From a bacterium (lineage in GTDB: Bacteria; Patescibacteriota; Dojkabacteria; JAKAPS01; JAJZLI01): a DNA stretch of 58,407 nucleotides. The notes beneath the pieces were generated by a model, which saw nothing but the letters and a program-made list of their open reading frames with translations, made no database searches and was not told the origin of the DNA. A program made the translations under genes and the position numbers. The stretch lies in the NCBI GenBank assembly GCA_027459825.1, contig DAIDGT010000005.1, positions 1-58,407 on the forward strand, read 5' to 3'. The stretch's first letter is position 1. Every line of letters begins with the position of its first letter. Of the stretch, positions 1 through 9,257 are shown piece after piece.

Positions 1-229
1 GAGAGTAACTGCTATATACTACTGTATATATATTGGACTTATATACATATGTTAGTAATATTATAAACCCTAAAATCACACATGAAACTATGAAGAGAAA
101 TACAAGTATTCTATTATATTTCGTGTTATATTCCATACACTTTTTAGAGTAGCATATTTAATTTTGTTATTCAATTGTTAGTGAGTTTATATTGAAAAAT
201 ACTAAAGATCATGTATAATCTAGTAAATT
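1..229. other. Left-edge AT-rich region without a recognisable gene
   Basis: I see no credible coding region or RNA gene here. The sequence is strongly AT-rich, with scattered TATA-like boxes such as TGTTATATT near 123. Its right end contains the promoter of the following small gene. It probably holds the 3' flank of whatever lies to the left of the window. Confidence 0.4.
192..219 (+). promoter_or_regulatory. Promoter of the 33-residue basic peptide gene
   Basis: TTGAAA at 192-197, a 16-base spacer, and TATAAT at 214-219. The ATG follows after only 10 bases, so a start about 7 bases past the -10 box would leave almost no 5' leader. Confidence 0.55.
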
Positions 230-331
230 ATGAAAAGAAAATCTTTAAGAACAAAAGAAAAAGCAAAAGCTAAAATACAAAGGATACAGATTAAAAAGAG
301 AAAACAGTTAAGGAATACTCGTGGTAAATAA
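230..331 (+). CDS. Very basic 33-residue peptide, unknown
   Basis: This short frame (ATG at 230, TAA at 329-331) encodes 33 residues, about half of them Lys or Arg, with no acidic patch, Cys or hydrophobic segment. Such composition suits a nucleic-acid or ribosome-associated peptide. It is not L34, whose conserved N-terminal KRTYQPS motif is absent. It loosely recalls the tiny basic ribosome-associated proteins (bS22/COX24-like), but no motif proves that. Support for a real gene is the near-consensus promoter ending 10 bases before the ATG, a layout repeated at several clear genes in this window. Function unknown. Confidence 0.45.
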   Translation: MKRKSLRTKEKAKAKIQRIQIKKRKQLRNTRGK

Positions 332-339
332 TCTTAATT

Positions 340-576
340 ATGCATAGGAAAAAATTTTTACTATTAAAAATGTCTGCTATTGTAGCATTACTTTTTTTAA
401 GCTTTACCTTTTTATTTGTAAAGGTTGAGAAAAAAATTGTTGCTCAAAATTTGAATAACACCTCCAGTCTTGTTATTGATGCAGATGATTCTTATAAAAA
501 AGTTGATAGTAAGGATACTGTTAATTTCATTAGTTTGAAAACTCATAAAATTTCTATTATTGTGTTAAAAGTATAG
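340..576 (+). CDS. Small exported or membrane-anchored hypothetical protein
   Basis: A 78-residue frame with a Lys/Arg-rich N-terminus followed by one hydrophobic segment at about residues 11-27, which reads as an uncleaved signal anchor or signal peptide. The rest is a Ser/Asn/Asp/Lys-rich stretch without recognisable domain or cysteines. It starts 8 bases after the basic peptide gene and could be co-transcribed with it. I recognise no family. The charge-hydrophobic layout is the main reason to think it is real, and a chance ORF cannot be excluded in such AT-rich DNA. Confidence 0.4.
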   Translation: MHRKKFLLLKMSAIVALLFLSFTFLFVKVEKKIVAQNLNNTSSLVIDADDSYKKVDSKDTVNFISLKTHKISIIVLKV

Positions 577-658
577 TTCATTGTTCCTATTTTAATATTT
601 TATATTCCAAAATATTAATGGTATACTTTTCAAAATCCCGTTATGGTAATTTATACAT

Positions 659-2461
659 ATGTTAAATAAGCTTTTTAATTTTGGAAAAAATGGCAGTGCT
701 TTTTTGGCGGGAAGGCAGAAAACTATTATTTCTGCTGCAATTGTATTAATGATTGCAACTGTCTTTGCCAAATTATTAGGTCTTTTTAAGCTAACTTTAC
801 TTGCTAATATTTTTGGACTCTCAAGAGAAATAGATATTTTTTATGCAGCTGATTCTATCCCTCAAATTTTTTTCAATATATTAATAATAGGATCATTTAA
901 CACAGCTCTTATTCCTATAATTACGGGTCTTATTACAAAAAATAATACTGATCGAGCATGGAAGGTTTTTAACTCCTTTCTTAATATTTCTTCTTTAGTA
1001 TTTTTTATAGTTGGTATTTTGGGAATTATTTTTTCTTATGATATTGCAAAAATTTTTGTACATCTGTCTTTTCTATATAGTTCTTCAATAAAAACATATT
1101 CTTCTTCAGAAATATTATTAATGTCTTTTATGGTAAAGATCCTATTTCTATCTATTTTTATATTAGGTGTTAGTTTTGTAATTTCAGCACTACTCCAAGT
1201 TTATAAAAGATTTTTGGTAACTCAGATTGCAAATGTTGTTTTTAACTTAGGATTTATTATTGGTATATTGTTATTTGTTCCTCTTTTTGGCGTCCTTGGT
1301 TTATGTTGGGGAGTTGTGCTTGGTAGTTTATTTCACCTTCTTGTACAGTTTCCTGTAGCTAAATACTTAGGTTTTAATTTTAGAAAAGCCGCTATTGATT
1401 TTCATGATAAATATGTTAAAGAGATATATACATTATCTATTCCAAGATTTTTGGGAGTAGCTCTATCACAATTGGCTTATTTTGTAGAATCTTTTATTGC
1501 TTTTGCTTTGGTGCCTGGATCCCTGACTGCATTTAATTGGGCAACGAGTTTATATATTTTTCCCGTTGCTGTTGTAGGTTGGAGTTTTGCTCAAGCTGTC
1601 TTTCCTACAATTTCTGAAGAATATGTAGGGGGGACAATGGATGCATTCAAGAAAACTCTTTCTAAGACTATAAACCAAACTTTATTTCTTGTAATACCTA
1701 TCTTCATTTTATTTATAATATTGAGGCTTCCTATTGTTAGATTAATACTAGGACCTGGTTCTAATAGTCAGTTTGGTTGGAATGATACTGTCCTAACTGC
1801 CTGGATATTACTGTTCTTGTCATTGTCTATTGTTGGACAATCCATACTATCTATACTGATACGTGCTTTTTACTCTATGAAAGATACAAAAACGCCTGTT
1901 GTTATTGAAGCATTAACCTTTTTTGTGAATATAATATTGGCGTTATATCTAGTAAAGGTTTTTGGAAACTTTCCTGTAGTCTCGCCAACAATAAGGAATC
2001 TGTTTAACTTACATTATTATTTACATTTTCCTACAGTTATGACTTGGAAGGCTGTTGGTGGTTTGGGTCTTGCAAGTGGAATTGCTGTTACTTTAAATGT
2101 TATTGTTCTTATAGTTATATTACATAGAAGATTAAAGGGTTTTTCTTTTGGTGAATTCTACCAGCCCATAATTAAAAAATTGATTTCAGGTGCTCTAATG
2201 TCTGTTATTATGTATGGCACATACAAGTTTTTAGATGATATATTAAATACTGCTAAAACAATAGATGTTATTTTCTTATTTCTAATTACTGCATATGTTG
2301 GGGTTTCTGTGTATCTTCTTGTATCTTTTATATTAAAAGATACAGATCTTGATCTTATATCAAAATCAGCATACTTATTGAGAGATTTTGTTTATGGGAA
2401 TAAAATAAAATCTCTTTCTCCTGTAGAAGATGAAATTCCTCCTGCAAGTTCCGAGGTGTAA
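659..2461 (+). CDS. murJ: Lipid II flippase MurJ
   Basis: A 600-residue polytopic membrane protein of the MOP/MviN family. MurJ translocates undecaprenyl-linked peptidoglycan precursor across the inner membrane. The N-terminal third shows the family pattern: a helix with FAKLLGLFK, then DIFYAADSIPQ, then FNTALIPI. About 13-14 hydrophobic segments follow, with the conserved RAFYSMKDTKTP loop at about residue 400. Length is slightly above the usual 500-550 because of a C-terminal extension ending in an acidic/proline tail. The ATG at 659 is the first good start. An extended -10-like TGGTATACT lies at 619-627. Its presence agrees with the mre/mrdA cell-wall genes at the right end of the window. 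Confidence 0.93.
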   Translation: MLNKLFNFGKNGSAFLAGRQKTIISAAIVLMIATVFAKLLGLFKLTLLANIFGLSREIDIFYAADSIPQIFFNILIIGSFNTALIPIITGLITKNNTDRAWKVFNSFLNISSLVFFIVGILGIIFSYDIAKIFVHLSFLYSSSIKTYSSSEILLMSFMVKILFLSIFILGVSFVISALLQVYKRFLVTQIANVVFNLGFIIGILLFVPLFGVLGLCWGVVLGSLFHLLVQFPVAKYLGFNFRKAAIDFHDKYVKEIYTLSIPRFLGVALSQLAYFVESFIAFALVPGSLTAFNWATSLYIFPVAVVGWSFAQAVFPTISEEYVGGTMDAFKKTLSKTINQTLFLVIPIFILFIILRLPIVRLILGPGSNSQFGWNDTVLTAWILLFLSLSIVGQSILSILIRAFYSMKDTKTPVVIEALTFFVNIILALYLVKVFGNFPVVSPTIRNLFNLHYYLHFPTVMTWKAVGGLGLASGIAVTLNVIVLIVILHRRLKGFSFGEFYQPIIKKLISGALMSVIMYGTYKFLDDILNTAKTIDVIFLFLITAYVGVSVYLLVSFILKDTDLDLISKSAYLLRDFVYGNKIKSLSPVEDEIPPASSEV

Positions 2462-2479
2462 TTTTATTACATTCCCTTA

Positions 2480-2507
2480 TTGACAATAGACAAATACATT
2501 TGATAAT
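2480..2507 (+). promoter_or_regulatory. Promoter of groES-groEL
   Basis: TTGACA at 2480-2485, a 16-base spacer and GATAAT at 2502-2507. A perfect palindrome, TAGCAATTGCTA at 2517-2528, begins about where transcription should start and could be an operator. It is not the CIRCE element recognised by HrcA, which has TTAGCACTC arms with a 9-base spacer. Confidence 0.7.
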
Positions 2508-2560
2508 ATTCAAAACTAGCAATTGCTAAATTAATTTGATAATTTTTTATTTAAAAAACT

Positions 2561-2866
2561 ATGGCAGAAAAGAAACCTAATATTAAACCTCTAGGTGATC
2601 AAATCGTTGTAAAACCTATTGTAGAAGATAAAACTACTAAATCAGGTATAGTAATTCCTGACACAGTTTCTAAGGAAACTCCACAAAAAGGAGTAGTTGT
2701 TGCTCTTGGTACTGGGAAGACTCTTAGGAATGGAGATAAAGTTCCTTTTGAGGTAAAAATTGGAGATAAAGTTTTGTTTAAAAAGTATTCTCCTACAGAA
2801 GTAAAAATAGATGATGTTGATTATCTAATAATGTCTCAAAGTGATGTTTTGGGTATTATGGAATAA
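2561..2866 (+). CDS. groES: Co-chaperonin GroES
   Basis: A 101-residue Cpn10 protein that caps the GroEL ring. The core pattern is visible: PLGDQIVVKP near the N-terminus, a mobile loop with KSGIVIPD, the turn GVVVALGTGK, and the final strands with GDKVLFKKYSPTEV and the C-terminal ILGIME-like end. A short N-terminal extension (MAEKKPN) precedes the fold. It sits 29 bases upstream of groEL in the usual order and shares its promoter. Confidence 0.95.
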   Translation: MAEKKPNIKPLGDQIVVKPIVEDKTTKSGIVIPDTVSKETPQKGVVVALGTGKTLRNGDKVPFEVKIGDKVLFKKYSPTEVKIDDVDYLIMSQSDVLGIME

Positions 2867-2895
2867 TTATTTTATTTTAGTTGATTTTTATTATT

Positions 2896-4539
2896 ATGGC
2901 AAAAAAAATTGTACTTAACGAAGAAGCAAGAGTAAAAATTAAAAAAGGAATTGATACTTTAGCTGATGCTGTAAAAATTACATTAGGGCCAAAAGGTAGA
3001 TTGGTTGCTATTGGTAAGAGTTACGGTTCTCCTCAAGTTACAAAAGATGGAGTTACTGTTGCTAAAGAAATTGAAGTTTCTGACGCTCTTGAGAATGTTG
3101 GTGCTCAGCTTATCAAAGAAGCTGCAGTAAAAACTGCTGATCTTGCGGGGGATGGAACTACTACTGCTACAATTCTCGCTCAGGCTATTATTAATGAAGG
3201 TTCTAAGCATGTTGTTGTAGGTGTAAATCCTATGCTTTTAAAAGAAGGACTTGAAGGAGCAGCTAATAATGTTATTGAAAAATTAAAGAAGCAATCAAAA
3301 CCTATTTCTTCCAAGGAAGAAATTACTCAAGTTGCTACAATAAGTGCAAATAATGATCCTGAAATTGGAAAGTTAATTGCAGAAACAATGAATAAAGTCG
3401 GTAAGGATGGTGTTGTTACTGTTGAAGAGTCAAAAACAATGAATAATGAAATAGAGTATGTTGAAGGTATGAATTTTGATAGAGGTTATGTTTCTCCTTA
3501 CTTTGTAACAGATGTTGAAAGGCAAGAAGCTGTACTTGAGAATCCATATATTTTGATTGTTGATGCAAAAATAAATGCTATAAAGGATTTACTTCCTATA
3601 GTTGAAAAATTAGTACAATCAGGGAAGAGGGATTTATTAATTATTGCAGAAGATATAGAAGGAGAAGCTTTGGCAACCTTAATTGTTAATAAGCTCAAGG
3701 GGGTTATTAATGTTGCTGCAATCAAAGCTCCTGGATTTGGAGATAGAAAAAAAGCAATGCTTGAGGATATTGCTATTCTTACAGGTGGTAATGTTATCTC
3801 TGAAGAGGTTGGAAGAAAAATTGAAAGTACAGAAATAGAAGATCTTGGTAGGTGTAGAAAGGTTGTTATTACTAAGGACGATACAACTATAATTGATGGT
3901 GCAGGAAAAAAGTCAGAGATAGAAGATAGGGTATCTAATATCAAGAAACAAATTGCAGATGCAACTTCTGATTATGATAAAGAAAAATTACAGGAGAGAG
4001 TTGCGAAATTATCAGGAGGTGTTGCTGTGCTTAAAGTTGGTGCTGCTACAGAGGTTGAATTAAAAGAGAAGAAAGATAGAATAGAGGATGCTCTTGCTGC
4101 AACCAGGGCTGCAGTAGAGGAAGGTATTGTTGCAGGAGGTGGTCTTGCTCTATATAATGCATCTCGTGATTTGGATAAGGATATTGATTTTAAGAGTACT
4201 GATAAAAACCTTGGAGTGTCTATACTTAAGAAAGCACTATCCTATCCTATTAAGCAAATAGTAAGTAATGCAGGAGCAGATTGGGAAATTATCTCAAAAG
4301 AGCTTTCTGATAAAAAAGGTTATGATGCATATACTGGAGGACATATTAATATGGTTGAAGCGGGTATTATTGATCCTGTAAAGGTAACAAGGCTTGCTGT
4401 TTCTCATGCTGTATCTATTGCTTCAATGTATCTTACAATTGATGCTGTAGTTGTTGATGTTCCAGAAAAGGATAGTAAGTCTCCTGAAATGGGAGGAGGT
4501 TATCCTGGAGGAATGGGGGGTATGGATGGAATGATGTAA
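2896..4539 (+). CDS. groEL: Chaperonin GroEL
   Basis: A 60 kDa chaperonin that folds proteins in an ATP-dependent double ring with GroES. Family marks seen: LGPKGR with [12 protein letters not shown], the nucleotide-binding [12 protein letters not shown] segment, and the Gly/Met-rich C-terminal tail ([10 protein letters not shown]) that lines the ring cavity. I chose the ATG at 2896, giving MAKKIVLNE, which is the canonical N-terminus. An upstream in-frame TTG at 2881 would add five hydrophobic residues not seen in the family. The product is 547 residues, the normal size. It is followed by a strong rho-independent terminator. Confidence 0.97.
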   Translation: MAKKIVLNEEARVKIKKGIDTLADAVKITLGPKGRLVAIGKSYGSPQVTKDGVTVAKEIEVSDALENVGAQLIKEAAVKTADLAGDGTTTATILAQAIINEGSKHVVVGVNPMLLKEGLEGAANNVIEKLKKQSKPISSKEEITQVATISANNDPEIGKLIAETMNKVGKDGVVTVEESKTMNNEIEYVEGMNFDRGYVSPYFVTDVERQEAVLENPYILIVDAKINAIKDLLPIVEKLVQSGKRDLLIIAEDIEGEALATLIVNKLKGVINVAAIKAPGFGDRKKAMLEDIAILTGGNVISEEVGRKIESTEIEDLGRCRKVVITKDDTTIIDGAGKKSEIEDRVSNIKKQIADATSDYDKEKLQERVAKLSGGVAVLKVGAATEVELKEKKDRIEDALAATRAAVEEGIVAGGGLALYNASRDLDKDIDFKSTDKNLGVSILKKALSYPIKQIVSNAGADWEIISKELSDKKGYDAYTGGHINMVEAGIIDPVKVTRLAVSHAVSIASMYLTIDAVVVDVPEKDSKSPEMGGGYPGGMGGMDGMM

Positions 4540-4567
4540 TAATATCATTTGATTTTATTACGATGAA

Positions 4568-4597
4568 GGGAGAGTTTCAGGTAACTCTCCCTTTTTT
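4568..4597 (+). terminator. Terminator after groEL
   Basis: A perfect 9-bp stem, GGGAGAGTT (4568-4576) with AACTCTCCC (4583-4591), six-base loop, followed by six T residues. It separates the groESL operon from the helicase gene. Confidence 0.93.
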
Positions 4598-4600
4598 ATG

Positions 4601-4609
4601 TGTTATACT
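4601..4609 (+). promoter_or_regulatory. Extended -10 promoter of the helicase gene
   Basis: TGTTATACT, an extended -10 element (TGn plus TATACT at 4604-4609), immediately follows the groEL terminator. The ATG at 4622 comes 12 bases later, arguing against the upstream in-frame ATG at 4598, which would precede the promoter. Confidence 0.6.
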
Positions 4610-4621
4610 GAAAAGATAGGT

Positions 4622-7417
4622 ATGTATACTCTAAACGAATCTCAAATTAAAGCTCGTGATAATATAGAAGGACCTCTTATTGTTTCTGCGGGTCCTGGTA
4701 CAGGAAAAACATTTTTAGTAATTGAGAAAATTAAATATCTTATAAAAAAGGGGATAAAAGAGAATGAGATATTAGCTATAACGTTTTCCAGAAAGGCTGC
4801 AGAAGAAATTAAAGATAGATTATCTGATTCATTAGGTTTTTTTCATAATGTACAAATATTTACATTCCATTCTTTTGCAGAAAATGTCATTCGTAAATAC
4901 CATACTAATTTAAATCTTCGTGAAGATTTTGTTCTAATGGACAAGATGCAATCAACTGTCTTTTTAGAAGATCATATATTTGATTTTGAATTAAATCTTT
5001 TGCGACCTGTATCTAATCCATACAAAGAAGTGGATAAATTGTTAAATTTATTTTCTAAATTAGCTGACAATTTTATTTCTCCTGAAGAAATAGAAAAGAA
5101 AGAATTTAAAAGTGAAGAAGAGCGAGAATGTGCCTATTTATATGCAAAGTACTTTGACTTAAAAATACAAGAGAATAAATTGGAATTTAATGATTTAATC
5201 TTTCTATGTTTAAAACTTTTTAATAAAAATAATGATGTTTTAAAAGAAATAAAAAATTCATATAAATATATACTGGTTGATGAATTTCAAGATACAAATC
5301 ATATTCAAAATTTACTTATAAATAAAATTGTGAATAAGGATAATAATATTACTATTGTAGGGGATATAAATCAAAGTATATATAATTTTAGGGGGGCAAA
5401 TTTAAATAATATAAATGAGTTTAAAAAAAGCTTCTCTAATTACAAGGAAATTAATTTAGATACAAATTATAGATCACATCAGGAAATAGTTGATAGTGCA
5501 TATAAAATTATTAATGGTAGTCCTTTGAAATCAATTAAGGGAAATGGTGGAGAGATAATGGATGTTTTTAGGTTTAGTACAGGAGATAAGGAGCTTAATT
5601 TTATTGCTTCTCAAATACTTAAGTTAAAGGATACAGATAAAAGAGAATTCAAAGATTTTGCAATTTTGACTAGATCAAATGCCTTAGCCTCAGAAGTGTC
5701 ATTAATTTTACAAAAGTATAACATCCCTTTTGAATTTAGGGGATCAGATAGTTTTTCTAATTCTGCAGAAGTGAAAGATTTGATAGCTATGATTAAGTTT
5801 TTTGAAGATAAAAATAATGACATCTCTTTATTAAAAGTTATGGGTTTTGAAGTTTTTGGTATAGATATACTTTCTAGATATTTAATTTCAAAAATATCTA
5901 AAATTTTAAAAATTTCAATATTTGAGACCTTAAAATTCATTGTTGGTGAATATGATGCGTTATATGATACTGTAGGTGTTGATTTTATGATTGGACATGG
6001 TGATTATGTGAATACTGTTTATGATATAAAGTCTTTTGTCAATGAATGTAAATCTTCCAATATAAAGACTCTTTATGATTTATTGAGTAAATATATAGTG
6101 TCTGTGGATGGTGTTTCTTTTTCTAATAAAATTTTGGAATTTTTGAATGAAATCAAATACTTTGAGTATGTCCATTCTTTACCTGATGGTACTTTTATCC
6201 GTAGCAATGTAGATAAATTTATGTCTATAATTCAAAAACTAGAGGATATTCAAATAACTAAATTTTCTAGATATTTAGACCATATAGATAAAGTTTCTTT
6301 TGAAGATGATGTTGATGTGCTATCAAGTTTGAATGCAGTTACCCTTTCGACTGTACATGGTGTGAAGGGTATGGAATTTTCTATTGTTTTTATGCCTTTC
6401 TTGACATCAGACAGATTTCCTTCTAGGCGGTTATCGGCATCACAGGAATTATTCAATGATATAGGTGTTGATACTGTGAATGGCAATGGTATTGATGAAG
6501 AAAAAAGGTTATTTTTTGTTGGTATTACTCGTTCAAAAGAAAGAATTTTTTTAACCTATTCTGATTTTTATGAAAATAATAAAAAACAAAAAAATATAAG
6601 TCCCTTTATCTTAGATCTTGGTTTAAAAGAAAAGGATTCTACTTTCGGCGACAAAGATGCTTCTCATATTTATAATCAAGTATCTTTTAATTATTTTATT
6701 CCTAAAGATTATTCTAAATTTTATTATAGTTACAGTAAAATAGTTTCTTTTAAAAAATGTCCATTGCACTATTATTATGAATATGTTTTAAATTTCCCTA
6801 AAAAACAGTCCTATGCTCTTGAGTATGGAACTTTAATTCATAATACAATAAATCAATTTTTTAGAATGAAAAATTTTGAAGATGTTGATTTGCTAAATTC
6901 AATTTATCTTAAAAATTGGGAAAGTATAAATTCCTCTGTGTTTAAAAATTCTAATCATGCAGAAATATTTAAACAGTATGGTATTCAGAATTTAAAAAGT
7001 CATATTGATATGATGATCCCAAAATCCAAATATTCTTACAATGAAATGAATTTTAGATTTAAGTTTAAAAATAAATATACTATAAATGGCAGGATAGATA
7101 GAATTGATTTTTTTGATGACGGGAGTATATCTATTGTGGATTATAAAACTGGTAGCTCTAAAAACCAAGACTCTATTTTAAATAATTTGCAACTATATAT
7201 ATATGCATTAGCAGCTAAAGATAAGTATAAGAGGGATATAAAAGATCTTAGTTTAATTTTTGTTGATGAAGGAAATGTTGTGAAAAGTAGTTATAATGAT
7301 CTTGATCTTGAAAAAGTAGAGAAAGAACTGATAGAATTGATGACTAAGATGGATAATATACAAAACACAATTTCAAAAACATTTTGGTGTGGAAATTGTG
7401 ATTATAATATTTTATGA
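4622..7417 (+). CDS. UvrD/AddA-type superfamily 1 helicase with C-terminal PD-(D/E)XK nuclease
   Basis: A 931-residue SF1A DNA helicase fused to a nuclease, as in AddA/RecB-like recombination enzymes. Helicase motifs: Walker A GPGTGKT at about 23-30, motif II VDEFQDT at about 219-225, motif III QSIYNFRGA, motif V HGVKGMEF at about 580, motif VI GITRSKER at about 633. The nuclease domain has YGTLIH at about 735, then VDYKTG at about 839 and a following QLYIYAL helix. Cysteines in KKCP and FWCGNC flank it as in iron-sulfur AddB-type nucleases, but the expected last cysteine is missing because the protein stops there. The start at 4622 follows from the promoter position. The stop overlaps the next start (ATGA at 7414). 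Confidence 0.9.
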   Translation: MYTLNESQIKARDNIEGPLIVSAGPGTGKTFLVIEKIKYLIKKGIKENEILAITFSRKAAEEIKDRLSDSLGFFHNVQIFTFHSFAENVIRKYHTNLNLREDFVLMDKMQSTVFLEDHIFDFELNLLRPVSNPYKEVDKLLNLFSKLADNFISPEEIEKKEFKSEEERECAYLYAKYFDLKIQENKLEFNDLIFLCLKLFNKNNDVLKEIKNSYKYILVDEFQDTNHIQNLLINKIVNKDNNITIVGDINQSIYNFRGANLNNINEFKKSFSNYKEINLDTNYRSHQEIVDSAYKIINGSPLKSIKGNGGEIMDVFRFSTGDKELNFIASQILKLKDTDKREFKDFAILTRSNALASEVSLILQKYNIPFEFRGSDSFSNSAEVKDLIAMIKFFEDKNNDISLLKVMGFEVFGIDILSRYLISKISKILKISIFETLKFIVGEYDALYDTVGVDFMIGHGDYVNTVYDIKSFVNECKSSNIKTLYDLLSKYIVSVDGVSFSNKILEFLNEIKYFEYVHSLPDGTFIRSNVDKFMSIIQKLEDIQITKFSRYLDHIDKVSFEDDVDVLSSLNAVTLSTVHGVKGMEFSIVFMPFLTSDRFPSRRLSASQELFNDIGVDTVNGNGIDEEKRLFFVGITRSKERIFLTYSDFYENNKKQKNISPFILDLGLKEKDSTFGDKDASHIYNQVSFNYFIPKDYSKFYYSYSKIVSFKKCPLHYYYEYVLNFPKKQSYALEYGTLIHNTINQFFRMKNFEDVDLLNSIYLKNWESINSSVFKNSNHAEIFKQYGIQNLKSHIDMMIPKSKYSYNEMNFRFKFKNKYTINGRIDRIDFFDDGSISIVDYKTGSSKNQDSILNNLQLYIYALAAKDKYKRDIKDLSLIFVDEGNVVKSSYNDLDLEKVEKELIELMTKMDNIQNTISKTFWCGNCDYNIL

Positions 7418-8253
7418 GAAATATAAAAAGAAAAGTTATTTCACGCATATTCTTTGTTTCTATTTTATTATTTTCCTTTGTGTTTCTTTCTACTCGTGTA
7501 CTTGCAGATAATGTTAGTTACAGTAATAATGTATTTCAAGGGGTTACATGTGGTAATTTAGAATCCTATATTAGTAATCTTGTAGAACTTGTAGGATATA
7601 CACCTGTTGGACAAAATGGAACTTTGCCTAATACTAGTACTAAGGTAAAAAATATTCAAATAAAGGATGAAAGTAAATATCTACTGTTGCTCAGTTTTAA
7701 TATTTCCAGTAGTAATGTTTTTTCCGATTGTAATACAGTATTCAGTACTAGTCCCGTACTTCCTGTTATTCCTCCTACTATTTATTATGCTTTTTCGAGT
7801 GGTACAAATGGTTCCTCAACTTTTAAACTTTATTATGATACCTCTCTGAGATATTTTTATAATTATCAGCAGGCTTGTGGGCAAGGATCTTCTGCTGTTG
7901 GAACAACTTCCTATAATAATTGTATAAATTGTATACAGCAAAATAGTGCTCAAGATCAGTCTAATGGAGTATATAAATATGTATATACTGATTTTGGTTG
8001 TGTAGATACTTCAACTTCAGGTATTATACGATTTATATACCAATTAATGGTTATTATTGGGGCAATTATTTCATTCATTTCTATGCTTGTTGGTGGTTAT
8101 ATGTTTATGACATCAGGTGGTGATTCTGATAAAGTGCAGAAGGCAAAAACTGTTTTAACTAATGCAATTATAGGTTTACTTGTTATAATATTTGCTGTTG
8201 TAATATTAGGAACTATTGGAACTATTTTTGGAATATCTGTGATATCATTTTAG
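7414..8253 (+). CDS. TrbC/VirB2-like membrane protein with large ectodomain (array member 1)
   Basis: A 279-residue protein with an N-terminal signal peptide (basic start, hydrophobic core, ending about residue 32 at VLADN), a roughly 170-residue Ser/Asn/Cys-rich exported region, and a C-terminal module of two membrane helices (about 204-230 and 250-275). Between the helices is MTSGGDSDKVQKAK followed by LTNAIIG, the hallmark shared by all six proteins in this array. The module resembles TrbC/VirB2 pilin subunits of type IV secretion systems. The ectodomain carries several cysteines (for example NNCINC) that could form disulfides outside the cell. It overlaps the helicase gene by 4 bases. The exact role is inferred from family shape only. 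Confidence 0.75.
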   Translation: MRNIKRKVISRIFFVSILLFSFVFLSTRVLADNVSYSNNVFQGVTCGNLESYISNLVELVGYTPVGQNGTLPNTSTKVKNIQIKDESKYLLLLSFNISSSNVFSDCNTVFSTSPVLPVIPPTIYYAFSSGTNGSSTFKLYYDTSLRYFYNYQQACGQGSSAVGTTSYNNCINCIQQNSAQDQSNGVYKYVYTDFGCVDTSTSGIIRFIYQLMVIIGAIISFISMLVGGYMFMTSGGDSDKVQKAKTVLTNAIIGLLVIIFAVVILGTIGTIFGISVISF

Positions 8254-8254
8254 T

Positions 8255-8572
8255 ATGATTACATTGGCAAGTACTACAACATGTTCTTCTACTGCTACTA
8301 GTTGTGATATTTCTTCTCCTTTTAAATTTAGTCTTCCAACATTAGCAAATCAAATATTTAATATTTTTTACTTTGTTGTTGGATTAGTTTTTATAGTATT
8401 AATTGTTATTTCTGGTATAAAAATTATAACTGCGGGAGGAAGTAAAGAAGCTGTAGATGAGGCTAAAAAAACTTTAACTTCTAGTATAATAGGTATTATT
8501 ATTGTAATTCTTGCAGGAATTATAGTTCGATTGTTAGGTAGTGTTATTCCAGGTTTTAGTGGTCTTATATAA
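8255..8572 (+). CDS. TrbC/VirB2-like small membrane protein (array member 2)
   Basis: A 105-residue protein that starts one base after the previous stop. It has a short Ser/Thr/Cys-rich N-terminus without a classical signal peptide, then two membrane helices (about 38-60 and 80-100) joined by ITAGGSKEAVDEAKKTL and SSIIG, matching the array hallmark. The size and two-helix hairpin are those of a minimal VirB2/TrbC pilin. Function in a filament or conduit is inference from this resemblance and from the neighbouring paralogues. Confidence 0.72.
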   Translation: MITLASTTTCSSTATSCDISSPFKFSLPTLANQIFNIFYFVVGLVFIVLIVISGIKIITAGGSKEAVDEAKKTLTSSIIGIIIVILAGIIVRLLGSVIPGFSGLI

Positions 8573-8576
8573 AGAT

Positions 8577-9257
8577 ATGATTTTATACAAATATATTAAA
8601 TACAAATTTGTGATTTTAGTTTCAGTTTTATCTATTTTAGGATTTTTTGTTATTAATATGTTCGGTGTTATCTATGCTAGTTCTGTTACTATTTCTTGTC
8701 AAGATATGGGGAATGCTATTAGTACATACAGTGGTTCATCTAATATAACTTTTGATACCATAAGTGCATCTGAAGTATCTTCTGCTCCATCAGGTACTAC
8801 TTCTTCAATGTCATTTGATTATTCTAATGGGGTTGTATCGAATTGTTCTCCTGTTTCTTTGAATGCTGATACTACAGGTCAGTTTGTATACACTATCTCT
8901 CCTGTTCCTAGTTCTAGTGCTCAATATGTGACACTTTATTATACTGCCTCATCAACTTCTGCTAATTCTGGTAGTCAATATTCTCCTACTACTATTAGTA
9001 ATTTAGAACCTGTATCTAAATATAATAATAACTTTGTATCTTACACTTTAAATAAGGTTGTTTTCCCTATTTTATATGGCGTACTTGGTTTTATCGTTTT
9101 AGGTCTTGTATCATATGCAGGATTTTTATGGATGACATCTAAGGGTGACCCTAAAAGTATTGATAAGGCAAAATCTGTATTGACCGGTGCTATTATCGGT
9201 GCTATTATTATAATGTTGGCATACATTATAAGTTTGTTGTTAGTATCAAATATATGA
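8577..9257 (+). CDS. TrbC/VirB2-like membrane protein with Ser/Thr-rich ectodomain (array member 3)
   Basis: A 226-residue protein. The ATG at 8577 is preferred because it lies 4 bases after the upstream stop and begins the signal peptide; an earlier in-frame start would lie inside the previous gene. After the signal peptide (about residues 1-35) comes a 130-residue Ser/Thr/Tyr-rich exported segment, then the two-helix module with LWMTSKGDPKSIDKAK and LTGAIIG. It shares the long-ectodomain layout of member 1, but the ectodomains are not obviously related. The stop overlaps the next start by 4 bases. Confidence 0.72.
   Translation: MILYKYIKYKFVILVSVLSILGFFVINMFGVIYASSVTISCQDMGNAISTYSGSSNITFDTISASEVSSAPSGTTSSMSFDYSNGVVSNCSPVSLNADTTGQFVYTISPVPSSSAQYVTLYYTASSTSANSGSQYSPTTISNLEPVSKYNNNFVSYTLNKVVFPILYGVLGFIVLGLVSYAGFLWMTSKGDPKSIDKAKSVLTGAIIGAIIIMLAYIISLLLVSNI

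Noticed and set aside
2517-2528. CIRCE/HrcA operator at groES
   Set aside because: The palindrome TAGCAATTGCTA has no 9-base spacer and the arms do not match TTAGCACTC.
2983-3944. Minus-strand ORFs opposite groEL, and similar antisense ORFs opposite rho, mreB, ftsH and others
   Set aside because: They mirror the codon pattern of the well-supported genes on the other strand and encode Ser/Leu/Ile-rich shadows.
9041-9226. Antisense ORF opposite array member 3
   Set aside because: It is a shadow of the two-helix module on the plus strand, with no start signal.
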